Shown: piece after piece, positions 23,834-31,921 of the stretch
How the letters are laid out: every line of letters starts with the position of its first letter
How positions within the stretch are numbered: the first letter of the stretch is position 1
Source: Oscillospiraceae bacterium
Lineage (GTDB): Bacteria; Bacillota; Clostridia; Oscillospirales; Ruminococcaceae
Assembly: GCA_022508965.1 (NCBI GenBank)
Contig: JAFLUD010000001.1
Span: 64,761 to 100,405 of the forward strand
Length of the DNA: 35,645 bases
Direction: 5' to 3'
Program-made: the position numbers and the translations under genes
The notes under the pieces: generated by a model
The model's input: the letters and a program-made list of their open reading frames with translations, nothing else
Database searches by the model: none
What the model was told of the DNA's origin: nothing

Positions 23834-26767
23834 TTAATAGGTCAGCGAGCTTCTCATGAAGTACTCGTAAACGCCGTCGGCGATCGCTTCCGCCATCTTC
23901 TCCTGGTTGTCGGAGTTTGCCATCATCAGGCACTCCTTGCTGTTTGACGCGAAGCCCATCTCTACCAGTACCGACGGGAAGCTCTGCTCGAGCGTTACCC
24001 AATAGTAGCTGTACTTCGCGCCGCGCGACGCACTGGAGCCGTCGGCGTAGGCTTTGTTCCAGAATGCCGCGAGGTTGTCGTTTATCGGCAAAGCAAGCGA
24101 CTGTGAGAACGGCGTGAAGTAGTATACCTCGACTCCGTGGGCGGCGGTGTTCTCCGCGCCGTTGCAGTGCAGCGACAGGAACATATCCGCGTCGTATGCT
24201 ATCGCCTCGTTGGGGCGCTTGTGGGTGTCGTGATATCTCGCTTCGGTATCCAGGCGGTAGACGGTCGCTCCCATATCGGAGAGGATCGTCTCGAGCTTTT
24301 TGGATACCGCAAGTGCGATCACCTGCTCGGTTACCTCGCCTACAACGCCGGGATCCATAGAGCCGTTTGGCTTCATGCCGTGTCCGGGATCTATTACTAT
24401 TACCTTTCCTACAAGAGACGGTGTGGGAACATTGAAGGTGAGCATCAGATCGCCGTCCGAATCATAATACGCGCCTATTCCGCTGTATACTCCCGTTTGT
24501 CTTAATGTGAGTACCAACTGGAACTTGGGGATGCCGTCTTCCTCGATTACGCGCCACTCGGCATCGCTGAACAGCGTGCAGGACGCCATATTGGGCATCT
24601 TGGTTACGGAGGTTACATTATCAAAAGTAATATATACATACCGCGCGTCGTAGTTCTTCACCGCGTAATTGCCGTAGGTTCCCTCGGAATAGGTCACGTC
24701 GGTGGTAACTCTGAAGCTGGTTTTCCAGTCGAGATGCATCTTTATGAAGCTCTTGCCGTTGTAATTGCCGGCGGATTCAACATAAAGATCGTTATAGCCG
24801 AGACCCGTGTCTTTAAATGTCGTAACGTCGTTTACGTCGTAACGCTTGCCGGAAGTAGATACCAGATAATCACCGACCTTGGACTTCAAGTAATCGAGAG
24901 TTCCCGCGGGAAGCTCGGAGAAATCGGGCGACGGCACAGCGCCTGTCATCTTGGGATCGTAAATGTGCGTGTAATTGTTAAGCACCTTAATATAGGTCAC
25001 ATATTCGTCCTCAGTGACGATCGGGTCGATCCTGCCGACGATTTCGCCCGTACCCGCGCTTGACTGGTCGACTATCTCGTATTTGAAGTCCGTCTGCGGC
25101 GGCAGGGGCTTTGCTTCGACGGTTACTGTGCCTCCCGTCATATACTTTTCGTTGCCCTCAAATACGCCGTAGTAGCTGATATTTCCGAGGGCTTGTTCTC
25201 TGCCGACAACGCCGTTTGGAACGGTGTAATATCCGATAAACTCGGAATAGGAGCCGTTTGCGTCCAGCTTATCGGAGGCGGCTTTCTCCTGAAGATTTAT
25301 TACCTGTCCGTTTATCGACGCGGAAACCCGGGATCCTGTGTACGCTACGGCTCCGAGGGTTATCCTCGTGCCGCCCTCTACCTTGATATCCTCGGTGTTC
25401 TCAATGGATTTGAATACCTCTACCTTGCGGTCGATGGTGAAGGTAACCTTTTTGCCCTTGTGTTCGATAGTAAAGACGTTGCGTCCGACTTTCAGATCCT
25501 TCTGGATATAGAAGTTGCCCGCTTCGTTAAGGGCTATCTTGTTTCCGTCGAAGTAAACGTCGAAGTTCTCGTCAAAAGTACCCGCGAACTTTACGTTGGT
25601 GTTATATGTCACGAAGTTTGTCTGGGTGGGGGATATGATCGTCAGATTCTCGAAGAGCGTGGCGGTATTGATCTGATCGTTGTAGTATTTTTTCAGCGTT
25701 TCGGTGCTGTTTAAGGGGTTTGCTTTGAGCGACTGGAAGGAATTGAACGCGCTTCCGCCTATGCCGTCCATTTTCTTCATTATCTCAAGCTGTCTTAAAA
25801 GCTGATCCTCTGCCCAGCCCGCGGCAACGCCGATCTTCTCATTGAGGTGGCAGACGTAGGTCATAACGTCGTTCTTTTCTCCAAGCTCGTACCACCAGGA
25901 GACTACCTTGCCGAAGTTCAGCACGGTGTTTTCGGTGGCGCCGTATGCCTTTACCAGAATGAAATCCGCATAGCCAGACTCGATGTACTTTTTGGTGTCG
26001 CAATAGCCGTCGTACAGAGCCTGTGTGGTGTCGGAGGTCTCGGAGCCTTCCTCGTTTACGGAGGAATTCGCCCACATATCTTCGATCAATATACCCACAG
26101 CGGTGGTGTTGCTGGTTCTGTGAACAGCCTCGCTTACCGTGCGGAGTATGTATTGATTTGTTTCGTAGAGCCAATTCTCATAGCCTATACCCGAACCCGA
26201 GCGCAGGTATTCAGCGTACATCTCGGGAGTGTCGGTGGTGTAGTAATTTGTGAGCAGGATACCCTCGCAGCCGTACTTCATCGCGAATTTATGCGCTGCC
26301 GCGGAGAAGCCCTCTTTAAGTCCGCCGCCCTGCTCGATAACGCCGTTCAACAGAGAATTCACGTCGAGCGTTACATAGGCGTAAAAGCCCTCGCTGCGGG
26401 CGTTTTCCACAGCGGAATTCAATATGTTGCGGGTCGACAGATCGAGATCGTAATACTCGCCGTCCTCGGAGGTGGAGTTGATTATCACGGCGTTCATGCC
26501 ATAGCCGGATAATTCCCCGAACATCGCCGAGAGGTCGGAGCCGTCAAGCGAAAAATCGGTTTCGGGCGTGACGACCACTGCCTTCATTCCGTTCTGAAGG
26601 TAGATCATACTTTCGGACTCTTCGGGCTTTGGAAGCTCGAACGCGTCGGACGACGACTGCGACGGCTCGTCCCGATTTTCGGAGACGGGCTGCTCGGAAA
26701 ACGCGTTTCCGACCAGCAGAGCCGACGCCAATACCGCTGCCAAAATTCCCCTAAAAATTTTTTTCAT
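23834..26767 (-). CDS. Secreted N-acetylmuramoyl-L-alanine amidase with N-terminal pseudo-GH10-like domain
   Basis: A 977-residue exported protein with a signal peptide (about residues 1-24, MKKIFRGILAAVLASALL). Residues about 60-365 form a TIM-barrel-like domain resembling the DigH/GHL10 glycosidase encoded just upstream. There follow beta-rich, Ig-like segments (about 370-540), a poorly defined region with repeated Tyr/Asn-rich strands (about 545-780), and a C-terminal Amidase_3 domain (about 789-977). The amidase zinc site is complete: His in VIDPGHG (about 796), Glu in VTEQVIAL (about 814), His in LSLHCNG (about 867), and catalytic Glu in LVEMGF (about 936). It should cleave peptide stems from muramic acid. 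The N-terminal domain lacks the paired acidic residues of its homologue. It follows the DigH-like gene by 24 bp. Confidence 0.9.
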   Translation of the reverse strand: MKKIFRGILAAVLASALLVGNAFSEQPVSENRDEPSQSSSDAFELPKPEESESMIYLQNGMKAVVVTPETDFSLDGSDLSAMFGELSGYGMNAVIINSTSEDGEYYDLDLSTRNILNSAVENARSEGFYAYVTLDVNSLLNGVIEQGGGLKEGFSAAAHKFAMKYGCEGILLTNYYTTDTPEMYAEYLRSGSGIGYENWLYETNQYILRTVSEAVHRTSNTTAVGILIEDMWANSSVNEEGSETSDTTQALYDGYCDTKKYIESGYADFILVKAYGATENTVLNFGKVVSWWYELGEKNDVMTYVCHLNEKIGVAAGWAEDQLLRQLEIMKKMDGIGGSAFNSFQSLKANPLNSTETLKKYYNDQINTATLFENLTIISPTQTNFVTYNTNVKFAGTFDENFDVYFDGNKIALNEAGNFYIQKDLKVGRNVFTIEHKGKKVTFTIDRKVEVFKSIENTEDIKVEGGTRITLGAVAYTGSRVSASINGQVINLQEKAASDKLDANGSYSEFIGYYTVPNGVVGREQALGNISYYGVFEGNEKYMTGGTVTVEAKPLPPQTDFKYEIVDQSSAGTGEIVGRIDPIVTEDEYVTYIKVLNNYTHIYDPKMTGAVPSPDFSELPAGTLDYLKSKVGDYLVSTSGKRYDVNDVTTFKDTGLGYNDLYVESAGNYNGKSFIKMHLDWKTSFRVTTDVTYSEGTYGNYAVKNYDARYVYITFDNVTSVTKMPNMASCTLFSDAEWRVIEEDGIPKFQLVLTLRQTGVYSGIGAYYDSDGDLMLTFNVPTPSLVGKVIVIDPGHGMKPNGSMDPGVVGEVTEQVIALAVSKKLETILSDMGATVYRLDTEARYHDTHKRPNEAIAYDADMFLSLHCNGAENTAAHGVEVYYFTPFSQSLALPINDNLAAFWNKAYADGSSASRGAKYSYYWVTLEQSFPSVLVEMGFASNSKECLMMANSDNQEKMAEAIADGVYEYFMRSSLTY

Positions 26768-26791
26768 ATCAATTCCCCGTTTTTTATATTT

Positions 26792-28342
26792 TTATGTGTT
26801 TTTCATTGCCGATTTTAATGCGGATATCTCGCTTTCCACCTTGCTCTTGACGGAGCTTTCGGGTGAGAAGATGCTTCTATAACTGTACAAACAAACTCCG
26901 CCGTAGCAGGGCTGTTCGTAGGATTCCAGGAACTGTCTTTTGAGGATATTGCTGTCGGTTTTCCACTCTTGTTTTCCCGCGCCTGCCCAGGTATCCTCCG
27001 TGCCGACCTTGTACACGGCAAGTCCCACTATAAGAGGTATCTTTCCAGAGGCGGCGATGTTGTTCCAGGTCTTGACGCATTCCGCGAATGGCTCTGTGGA
27101 GTTGTTGAAGCCGTAATATATCTGCGGCATTATGTAATCCAGGTAGCCGCTGTTTGCGCACCATTTCTTTACGTCCGCGTACATACTGTTATAATTCTGT
27201 GTGAGGCTTCCCTGGCAGCTCACTCCGAAGATTGCGCTCGGATTTGCGGATTTTACCGCACCGTAAAGCGATCTTACCAGCTTATCGCAATTGGCGAAGC
27301 GGAATTCCGAAATAGTGTTGTATGAGCTGTTCTGAAACGCCGTTTTGTCAAACGAAGCGTCGGTCGTCGGGTAGAAATAATCGTCGATGTGCAGTCCGTC
27401 TACGTCGTAATTCGCTACTATCTCCGCTGCGCCGTCGGCGATGAGCTTTATCACCTCGTCATACGCGGGATTCAAATAATAGTATCCATTTACATTGACC
27501 GCGCGAGTGCCGCCGCCGATCCATGTTCCCATCTGGTAGCCGTTTTGCCGCGAAACGTCAGACGTTGAACACCCTCTGAGCGGATTTATCCACGCCTGGA
27601 ACGACAACTTGCGCTTGTGAGCTTCCTCGACCATTATCTTCAACGCGTCGAAGCCTCCCGAGATGTATTTTGTGTATGGGAAAAGCTTTGAGCTGTAATA
27701 TGCGTCGCCGTGGGAACGCGCGTGTACATAGACGGTGTTTATTCCAAGAGAAACGCAGTTGTCATATACCGCGCCGATCGCGTTTCGAAACGCACTCTCG
27801 GATGAGCTTGGCATCGACGACAATTCCAGATAGGATATCCACACGCCTCTGACCTCGGAATAATTCAAGGTCTTGTAGCTGTTTTTTCCGCCGGACGGAT
27901 CGGGGTTTACCACGGGATTGCTCGACGAGCTGCTTGAAGAGGTCGTCGAAGAGGTCGAGCTGGTTGTTGTTGTAGTTGTTGTGGTAGTTGTGGAGCTTGC
28001 CGTAGAACTGCTTGAAGCGCTCGAAGAACTGCCGGCTGATGATGAGCCGGTAGCGCTTGTTGAGAACGGAGTAGTCTGCTGTGATGAAGGGAGAGAACTG
28101 TTTGGGACGGAAAATTCGTCCGATGTGCTTTGCGGTGTTGACGTGTCGGTATCGGTCGAGCTTTCCGACGCGGAATTTTTCCCTGTTGAGGAATTATTCC
28201 CCGAAAAAGTCGTGCTTTCCGACAGGGAAGCATTCCCCGCGTCAACGATGTTTACGGATCCGCTTTCTCCCCCCCGAGAACAGCCTCCGAGCACGCATAT
28301 CGCCACTGCGAGCGATATTGCTGCCAAAATTTTCTTTTTCAT
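26792..28342 (-). CDS. DigH-like lipoprotein, glycosyl hydrolase-like GHL10 (DUF187)
   Basis: A 516-residue lipoprotein: lipobox LGGC with lipidated Cys21, then a Ser/Thr-rich linker (about 22-154, including ten consecutive Thr at 118-127), then a GHL10-type TIM barrel (about 160-505). Motifs are EVRGVWISYLELS, NTVYVHARSHGDAYY, FQAWINPLRG, the acidic VDGLHIDDYFYP (D315, D320, D321), and IMPQIYYGF. E. coli DigH in this family cleaves glycan strands from which amidases removed the peptides. The amidase gene directly downstream makes such strands, so the pair may act in sequence. The start ATG and a perfect promoter at 28395-28423 fit a co-transcribed two-gene operon. Confidence 0.9.
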   Translation of the reverse strand: MKKKILAAISLAVAICVLGGCSRGGESGSVNIVDAGNASLSESTTFSGNNSSTGKNSASESSTDTDTSTPQSTSDEFSVPNSSLPSSQQTTPFSTSATGSSSAGSSSSASSSSTASSTTTTTTTTTTSSTSSTTSSSSSSSNPVVNPDPSGGKNSYKTLNYSEVRGVWISYLELSSMPSSSESAFRNAIGAVYDNCVSLGINTVYVHARSHGDAYYSSKLFPYTKYISGGFDALKIMVEEAHKRKLSFQAWINPLRGCSTSDVSRQNGYQMGTWIGGGTRAVNVNGYYYLNPAYDEVIKLIADGAAEIVANYDVDGLHIDDYFYPTTDASFDKTAFQNSSYNTISEFRFANCDKLVRSLYGAVKSANPSAIFGVSCQGSLTQNYNSMYADVKKWCANSGYLDYIMPQIYYGFNNSTEPFAECVKTWNNIAASGKIPLIVGLAVYKVGTEDTWAGAGKQEWKTDSNILKRQFLESYEQPCYGGVCLYSYRSIFSPESSVKSKVESEISALKSAMKNT

Positions 28343-28394
28343 TTTTTGTTCCCCAATTTTTTATCTGTTTGTGTATACTTTTATAGTTATAACA

Positions 28395-28423
28395 ATTATA
28401 GCACGGATTTTGAGAATTGTCAA
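28395..28423 (-). promoter_or_regulatory. Perfect-consensus promoter of the DigH-like/amidase operon
   Basis: Minus strand: TTGACA (28418-28423), 17 bp, TATAAT (28395-28400), with TGC before the -10 (extended -10). The predicted start is near 28388, about 45 nt before the ATG. Confidence 0.88.
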
Positions 28424-28464
28424 GTGTTTTGGCGAAAAAAACAGAAAATTCCAAAAAAAACAAC

Positions 28465-28494
28465 AAAACGCGGATTAAACATAATCCGCATTTT
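28465..28494 (-). terminator. Intrinsic terminator of spoVT
   Basis: GCGGATTA (28470-28477) and TAATCCGC (28482-28489) form an 8-bp stem with a 4-nt loop, extended by A/T pairs. On the minus strand it is followed by GTTTTGTTGTTTTTTTT, a strong T-tract. It ends 5 nt after the spoVT stop and isolates spoVT from the envelope operon. Confidence 0.88.
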
Positions 28495-28498
28495 GATC

Positions 28499-29044
28499 TT
28501 ATTCCTCCATCTGCTTGCCAAAATACAGCGCCGCTGCCTGTACGAGCGCGGACTGTTCGGCGGTGGCGGTGTCGTTGCCGCTGTCGGAGCTGAGCATTAT
28601 TACCGCGCCGTTTACGTCGCCCGACGCCAATATCGGCGAGCAGGCTATCGCGTATCTGTCTACGCCTTCAATGGGATTGAGGCGCTTTTCCTCGCCGCTT
28701 TTGAGAACATACGACTTGCGCTGTTCGATAAGATCCTCAAGCGAGCCGGATACTCTGCGCTCGATGACCTCTTTCTTGCTCATTCCCGAGACCGCGATAA
28801 CGTGGTCTCTGTCGCAGATCACCGCGGGACAGCCGCCTACCTTCGACAAAACGTCAACGTACTGAGAAGCGGTGTTGCTGATCTCACCCACGGGGGAGTA
28901 TTTCTTGAATATTACCTCTCCGTCGGGACTTGTGTAAATTTCAAGCGGATCGCCCTCGCGTATCCGCATGGTGCGGCGTATCTCCTTCGGTATTACTATT
29001 CTGCCCAGATCATCTATTCTACGGACAATTCCCGTTGCCTTCAT
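28499..29044 (-). CDS. spoVT: Stage V sporulation transcriptional regulator SpoVT
   Basis: SpoVT is an AbrB-type DNA-binding regulator of late forespore genes. The 181-residue protein has the AbrB N-terminal domain (MKATGIVRRIDDLGRIVIPKEIRRTMRIREGDPLEI, residues 1-37 and beyond) and a C-terminal GAF-like domain of about 110 residues with CPAVICDRDHVIAVSG and PILASGDVNGAVIML. This two-domain layout separates SpoVT from short AbrB. A ribosome-binding GGAGG lies 7 nt before the ATG. I see no convincing sigma-A promoter upstream; in relatives a forespore sigma factor (sigma-G) directs it, which is consistent but not shown. Its presence argues that the organism can make spores. Confidence 0.95.
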   Translation of the reverse strand: MKATGIVRRIDDLGRIVIPKEIRRTMRIREGDPLEIYTSPDGEVIFKKYSPVGEISNTASQYVDVLSKVGGCPAVICDRDHVIAVSGMSKKEVIERRVSGSLEDLIEQRKSYVLKSGEEKRLNPIEGVDRYAIACSPILASGDVNGAVIMLSSDSGNDTATAEQSALVQAAALYFGKQMEE

Positions 29045-29285
29045 ATATAAATTCCTCCAACTTTAATATAAAGGTAACCTCATAAATTCTTTTTTGGGGT
29101 TCCCTAAACAGCAGTATTAAGCTGCCGAAGGTATTGTCTGCTATTTGGTGAAAATTATTCATATCTTCGACAATTTTTGCAGTGCTGTAAAAGATCGGTT
29201 TTTGTATTCCCATAAAGAAAATCTGTTGACAAAAAATGTATGTTATGATATACTGTTAATGAACTTTATTTCGGAGGAAAAAATT
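29045..29285. other. Divergent intergenic region between spoVT and the acyltransferase gene
   Basis: About 240 bp without a gene. The plus-strand promoter at 29226-29254 serves the acyltransferase. On the minus side, no sigma-A promoter for spoVT is clear. Small inverted repeats (GGGG-tt-CCC near 29097 and CAGC...GCTG near 29109-29124) could be weak structure or operators. I see no RNA gene. Confidence 0.5.
29226..29254 (+). promoter_or_regulatory. Promoter of the acyltransferase gene
   Basis: TTGACA (29226-29231), 17 bp, TATACT (29249-29254), with TGA before the -10 (extended -10). Predicted start near 29261. The tgaTATACTG core also occurs in the trpB promoter at 30420-30429. Confidence 0.85.
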
Positions 29286-30383
29286 ATGGAGCAGATAAAG
29301 CAACGAAGCCCTTATTGGGACAATATAAAAGGACTTCTTATGCTGCTTACGGTTTTGGCACATATTTTATACCAGCTTCAGGACAGCTATCCCGCGGCAA
29401 ATCGTATTGTAGATTACATATATATGTTTCATATGCCGGCGTTTGTTTTTGTATCGGGATATTTCGGAAAGAGCGAGCGTTCTGCCGGCGCCCCCGCGAT
29501 AATCAGGCTTATTTTCCTTTACTTTATTTTTAACAGCGCAACCGGTCTTATCCTGGGTTTTGACTCGCTGCTTGAACCGCTTTATTCCTACTGGTATCTT
29601 TTGGCGCTTGTTGTGTGGAGACTCAGCGCGCGTCATATTGCCAAATTCCGCGGTATAAGCATTGTTCTTTTCGTCATAGCCGTATTTGCGGGATTTTTCA
29701 GCACCATAGACAACACCCTCGCCGCGGCAAGGATCATCGCGTTCTATCCGTATTATATGCTTGGATATAAGCTGCCGTTTAAAAAGGGTGACAGCATTAT
29801 CGGAACAAAATACGGCAAACGGCTGATAAGGGGCGCCGCCGTTCTGGCAGGCGCGGGAGTATTGGCGTACTTTTCGTATGGGTATTTCAACTACTCAGAC
29901 AGAATTCTTCTTATGTACGGATACGAAAACAACTTTGACGCGTTGGGAAGAATTGCGCTTATAATCATCGCGTGCCTTGCGGTTTATGCTTTGGTAAATA
30001 TTTGTCCAAATAAGAAAATACCGCTTTTATCAATGTTCGGTCGCAACTCTCTTTGGATATTCCTTCTTCACCGCCCTTTTACTATCGTATTCAGCAAGCT
30101 GCTGAATGATCGGGGACAGGGAGTTGTTGTAATTCTTTCTGTCGCAGGCGCTGTGGTATTATGTATTGTTTTGGGGAACGGATTCGTGGCAAAGCACCTG
30201 AACAGGTTTGCCGAATCCGGCACGGCAATATTTACAGGAGAACAGACCAAAAAATTCACCGTGGCAAAGCTCGCGATAATTGTCGTGGCTGTGGGATTTA
30301 TCGTTTCTGTTATTGCGGAGGCGTTTTTTGGGATCACTTTGGCGGACACGGTGGACGCGGTCAAGGATAGGATATTCGGGTAA
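29286..30383 (+). CDS. Membrane acyltransferase, AT3 / NolL (fucose 4-O-acetylase)-like
   Basis: A 365-residue polytopic membrane protein with about ten hydrophobic helices. The opening YWDNIKGLLMLLTVLAHIL, with a histidine in the first helix, and IYMFHMPAFVFVSGYFGK are typical of the COG3594/acyltransferase-3 group, which O-acetylate cell-surface glycans or lipids. FGRNSLWIFLLHRPF near the C-terminal part is also typical. I chose the ATG at 29286-29288, 8 nt after GGAGG and just downstream of a strong promoter; a reading frame open further upstream to 29145 lies before the promoter and is not protein. The substrate is unknown. It is followed by trpB, which has its own promoter. Base composition is slightly more AT-rich than neighbours. 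Confidence 0.88.
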   Translation: MEQIKQRSPYWDNIKGLLMLLTVLAHILYQLQDSYPAANRIVDYIYMFHMPAFVFVSGYFGKSERSAGAPAIIRLIFLYFIFNSATGLILGFDSLLEPLYSYWYLLALVVWRLSARHIAKFRGISIVLFVIAVFAGFFSTIDNTLAAARIIAFYPYYMLGYKLPFKKGDSIIGTKYGKRLIRGAAVLAGAGVLAYFSYGYFNYSDRILLMYGYENNFDALGRIALIIIACLAVYALVNICPNKKIPLLSMFGRNSLWIFLLHRPFTIVFSKLLNDRGQGVVVILSVAGAVVLCIVLGNGFVAKHLNRFAESGTAIFTGEQTKKFTVAKLAIIVVAVGFIVSVIAEAFFGITLADTVDAVKDRIFG

Positions 30384-30384
30384 A

Positions 30385-30405
30385 TGTCAAGGCTGCTTCT
30401 TGACA
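30385..30405. promoter_or_regulatory. Inverted repeat overlapping the trpB -35 box
   Basis: TGTCAAG (30385-30391) and CTTGACA (30399-30405) are perfect 7-bp inverted arms around a 7-nt spacer. The right arm contains the -35 TTGACA. It may be an operator for a regulator of trpB, or a weak hairpin ending the acyltransferase transcript (there is no T-run). Confidence 0.45.
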
Positions 30406-30428
30406 AATGCCAATAATTGTGATATACT
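30400..30428 (+). promoter_or_regulatory. Promoter of trpB
   Basis: TTGACA (30400-30405), 17 bp, TATACT (30423-30428), with TGA just before the -10. The predicted start near 30435 gives a very short leader of about 22 nt that contains the AGGAGG ribosome-binding site. Confidence 0.87.
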
Positions 30429-30457
30429 GGATATGACAAATTTTAGGAGGAGTTATT

Positions 30458-31675
30458 ATGAAATTCAACGAGATCGAATTCGACACCTACTTCAAAAACT
30501 ACCCCGACAAGAACGGGTACTTCGGAAAGTACGGCGGAGCGTATGTTCCCGATAACCTTAAAAAGGCTATGGACGAGATCACCGAGGCTTACTTTACTAT
30601 TTGCAAATCCAGCAAGTTTATAAGCGAGCTTCGCAGGATTCGCCGCGAATTCCAGGGGCGGCCTACTCCGATTTCCTATCTCGAGAGGCTTTCCGCTAAG
30701 GTCGGGAACGTTCAGCTTTACGTTAAGCGCGAGGATCTGAACCACACCGGCGCGCACAAGCTCAACCACTGCATGGGCGAGGCGCTTCTCGCGAAATACA
30801 TGGGCAAGAAAAAGATCATCGCAGAGACGGGCGCGGGTCAGCACGGCGTTGCTCTGGCGACTGCCGCGGCTTACTTCGGGCTGGAATGCGACATCTACAT
30901 GGGAGCTGTGGATATCAAGAAGCAGGCTCCGAACGTTGCGAGAATGAAGATACTCGGCGCGAACGTTGTGGAGGTCACCGACGGACTGCAAACCCTTAAG
31001 GAAGCAGTCGACGCGGCGTTTGCGGCGTATCTCAACGACTATCAGAACACCATTTACTGCATAGGCTCGGTTGTGGGTCCGCATCCGTTCCCGATGATGG
31101 TTCGCGATTTTCAGAGCGTTGTCGGTATCGAGGCGCGCGAGCAGTTCCTCGAGATGACGGGAGAGCTTCCCGACGCTGTGGTTGCGTGCGTTGGCGGCGG
31201 TTCCAACGCTATGGGACTGTTCTCGGGATTTCTCAACGACCCTGTTGAGATCTACGGTGTAGAGCCGCTCGGACGCGGCGAGAAGCTCGGCGACCACGCG
31301 GCTTCCCTAACCTATGGCTCGGAGGGCGTTATGCACGGCTTTAACAGCATTATGCTGAAAGACGCGAACGGCGACCCCGCTCCCGTATACTCAGTCGCGA
31401 GCGGACTGGATTATCCGTCGAGCGGTCCGGAGCACGCGTTCCTGCGCGACTGCGGGCGCGTTAAGTACGACGTTGTAAACGATGAGGAAACCATCGACGC
31501 GTTCTTCACGCTCTCAAAGCTCGAGGGAATTATTCCCGCGATCGAAAGCTCCCACGCGGTTGCTTACGCTATGAAGCTGGGTCAGAAGATGGGCAAGGGC
31601 TCTATTCTCATTAACCTTTCGGGCAGAGGCGATAAGGATATGGATTATGTAATTGAAAAGTACGGCATTAGATAA
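30458..31675 (+). CDS. trpB: Tryptophan synthase beta chain, stand-alone TrpB
   Basis: The PLP enzyme joins indole and serine to give tryptophan. The 405-residue protein has [24 protein letters not shown], the PLP lysine in [13 protein letters not shown], the catalytic glutamate in [30 protein letters not shown], the PLP phosphate loop [11 protein letters not shown] and [11 protein letters not shown]. It is preceded by AGGAGG 8 nt before the ATG. There is no trpA or other trp gene in the window, and it has its own promoter and is followed by hairpins. Such TrpB proteins can work alone with free indole or pair with a TrpA encoded elsewhere; the sequence cannot decide. It ends immediately before the palindromic element. 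Confidence 0.95.
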   Translation: MKFNEIEFDTYFKNYPDKNGYFGKYGGAYVPDNLKKAMDEITEAYFTICKSSKFISELRRIRREFQGRPTPISYLERLSAKVGNVQLYVKREDLNHTGAHKLNHCMGEALLAKYMGKKKIIAETGAGQHGVALATAAAYFGLECDIYMGAVDIKKQAPNVARMKILGANVVEVTDGLQTLKEAVDAAFAAYLNDYQNTIYCIGSVVGPHPFPMMVRDFQSVVGIEAREQFLEMTGELPDAVVACVGGGSNAMGLFSGFLNDPVEIYGVEPLGRGEKLGDHAASLTYGSEGVMHGFNSIMLKDANGDPAPVYSVASGLDYPSSGPEHAFLRDCGRVKYDVVNDEETIDAFFTLSKLEGIIPAIESSHAVAYAMKLGQKMGKGSILINLSGRGDKDMDYVIEKYGIR

Positions 31676-31680
31676 ATTGT

Positions 31681-31873
31681 TACGGGGGCTCTGCCCCCGT
31701 ACCCCCGTTGGGGGCGCCGCCCCCAACCCCCCGAAGGGACTAAGTCCCGTAGCTAGCAATGAGCGCTCATATGCCGTGAAACGGCGTGCGAGCGCCATTG
31801 CGCTTTACAAAACAGCTAGGCTGTTTTGTAAAGCCGCGCCAAAGGGACTAGTCCCTTTGGAATCCCGTTTTTT
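31681..31873. repeat. Palindromic intergenic element (tandem hairpins) after trpB
   Basis: About 190 bp of consecutive perfect or near-perfect stems: TACGGGGGC/GCCCCCGTA at 31681-31701; GTTGGGGGC/GCCCCCAAC at 31707-31727; GGGACT/AGTCCC at 31736-31748; a 12-bp stem with a 1-nt bulge at 31756-31801 that encloses GCCGT/ACGGC (31773-31785); CTTTACAAAACAGC/GCTGTTTTGTAAAG at 31803-31833; and a 22-bp perfect palindrome with an ACTAGT core at 31839-31860. It then runs into a T-tract (31868-31873). There is no sizeable ORF of its own. It resembles a composite interspersed repeat (REP/BIME- or MITE-like) or a highly structured non-coding RNA. It starts 5 nt after the trpB stop. Confidence 0.7.
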
Positions 31874-31892
31874 ACAAATCTTCATAAAGTTT

Positions 31893-31918
31893 AAGGCGCT
31901 GAAATTAATCAGCGCCTT
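31893..31918. terminator. Bidirectional terminator between trpB and tex
   Basis: AAGGCGCTGA (31893-31902) and TCAGCGCCTT (31909-31918) form a 10-bp perfect stem with a 6-nt loop, and a plus-strand TCTTTATTT tail. It is 3 nt from the tex stop, so it should also terminate the convergent tex message. Confidence 0.85.
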
Positions 31919-31921
31919 TCT

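Noticed and set aside
29145-29285. N-terminal extension of the acyltransferase
   Set aside because: It would place the promoter (29226-29254) and the ribosome-binding site within the coding region; the ATG at 29286 explains all signals.
31681-31873. CRISPR array interpretation of the repeat-rich region after trpB
   Set aside because: The repeats are individual inverted stems of different sequence without regular direct repeats and spacers.
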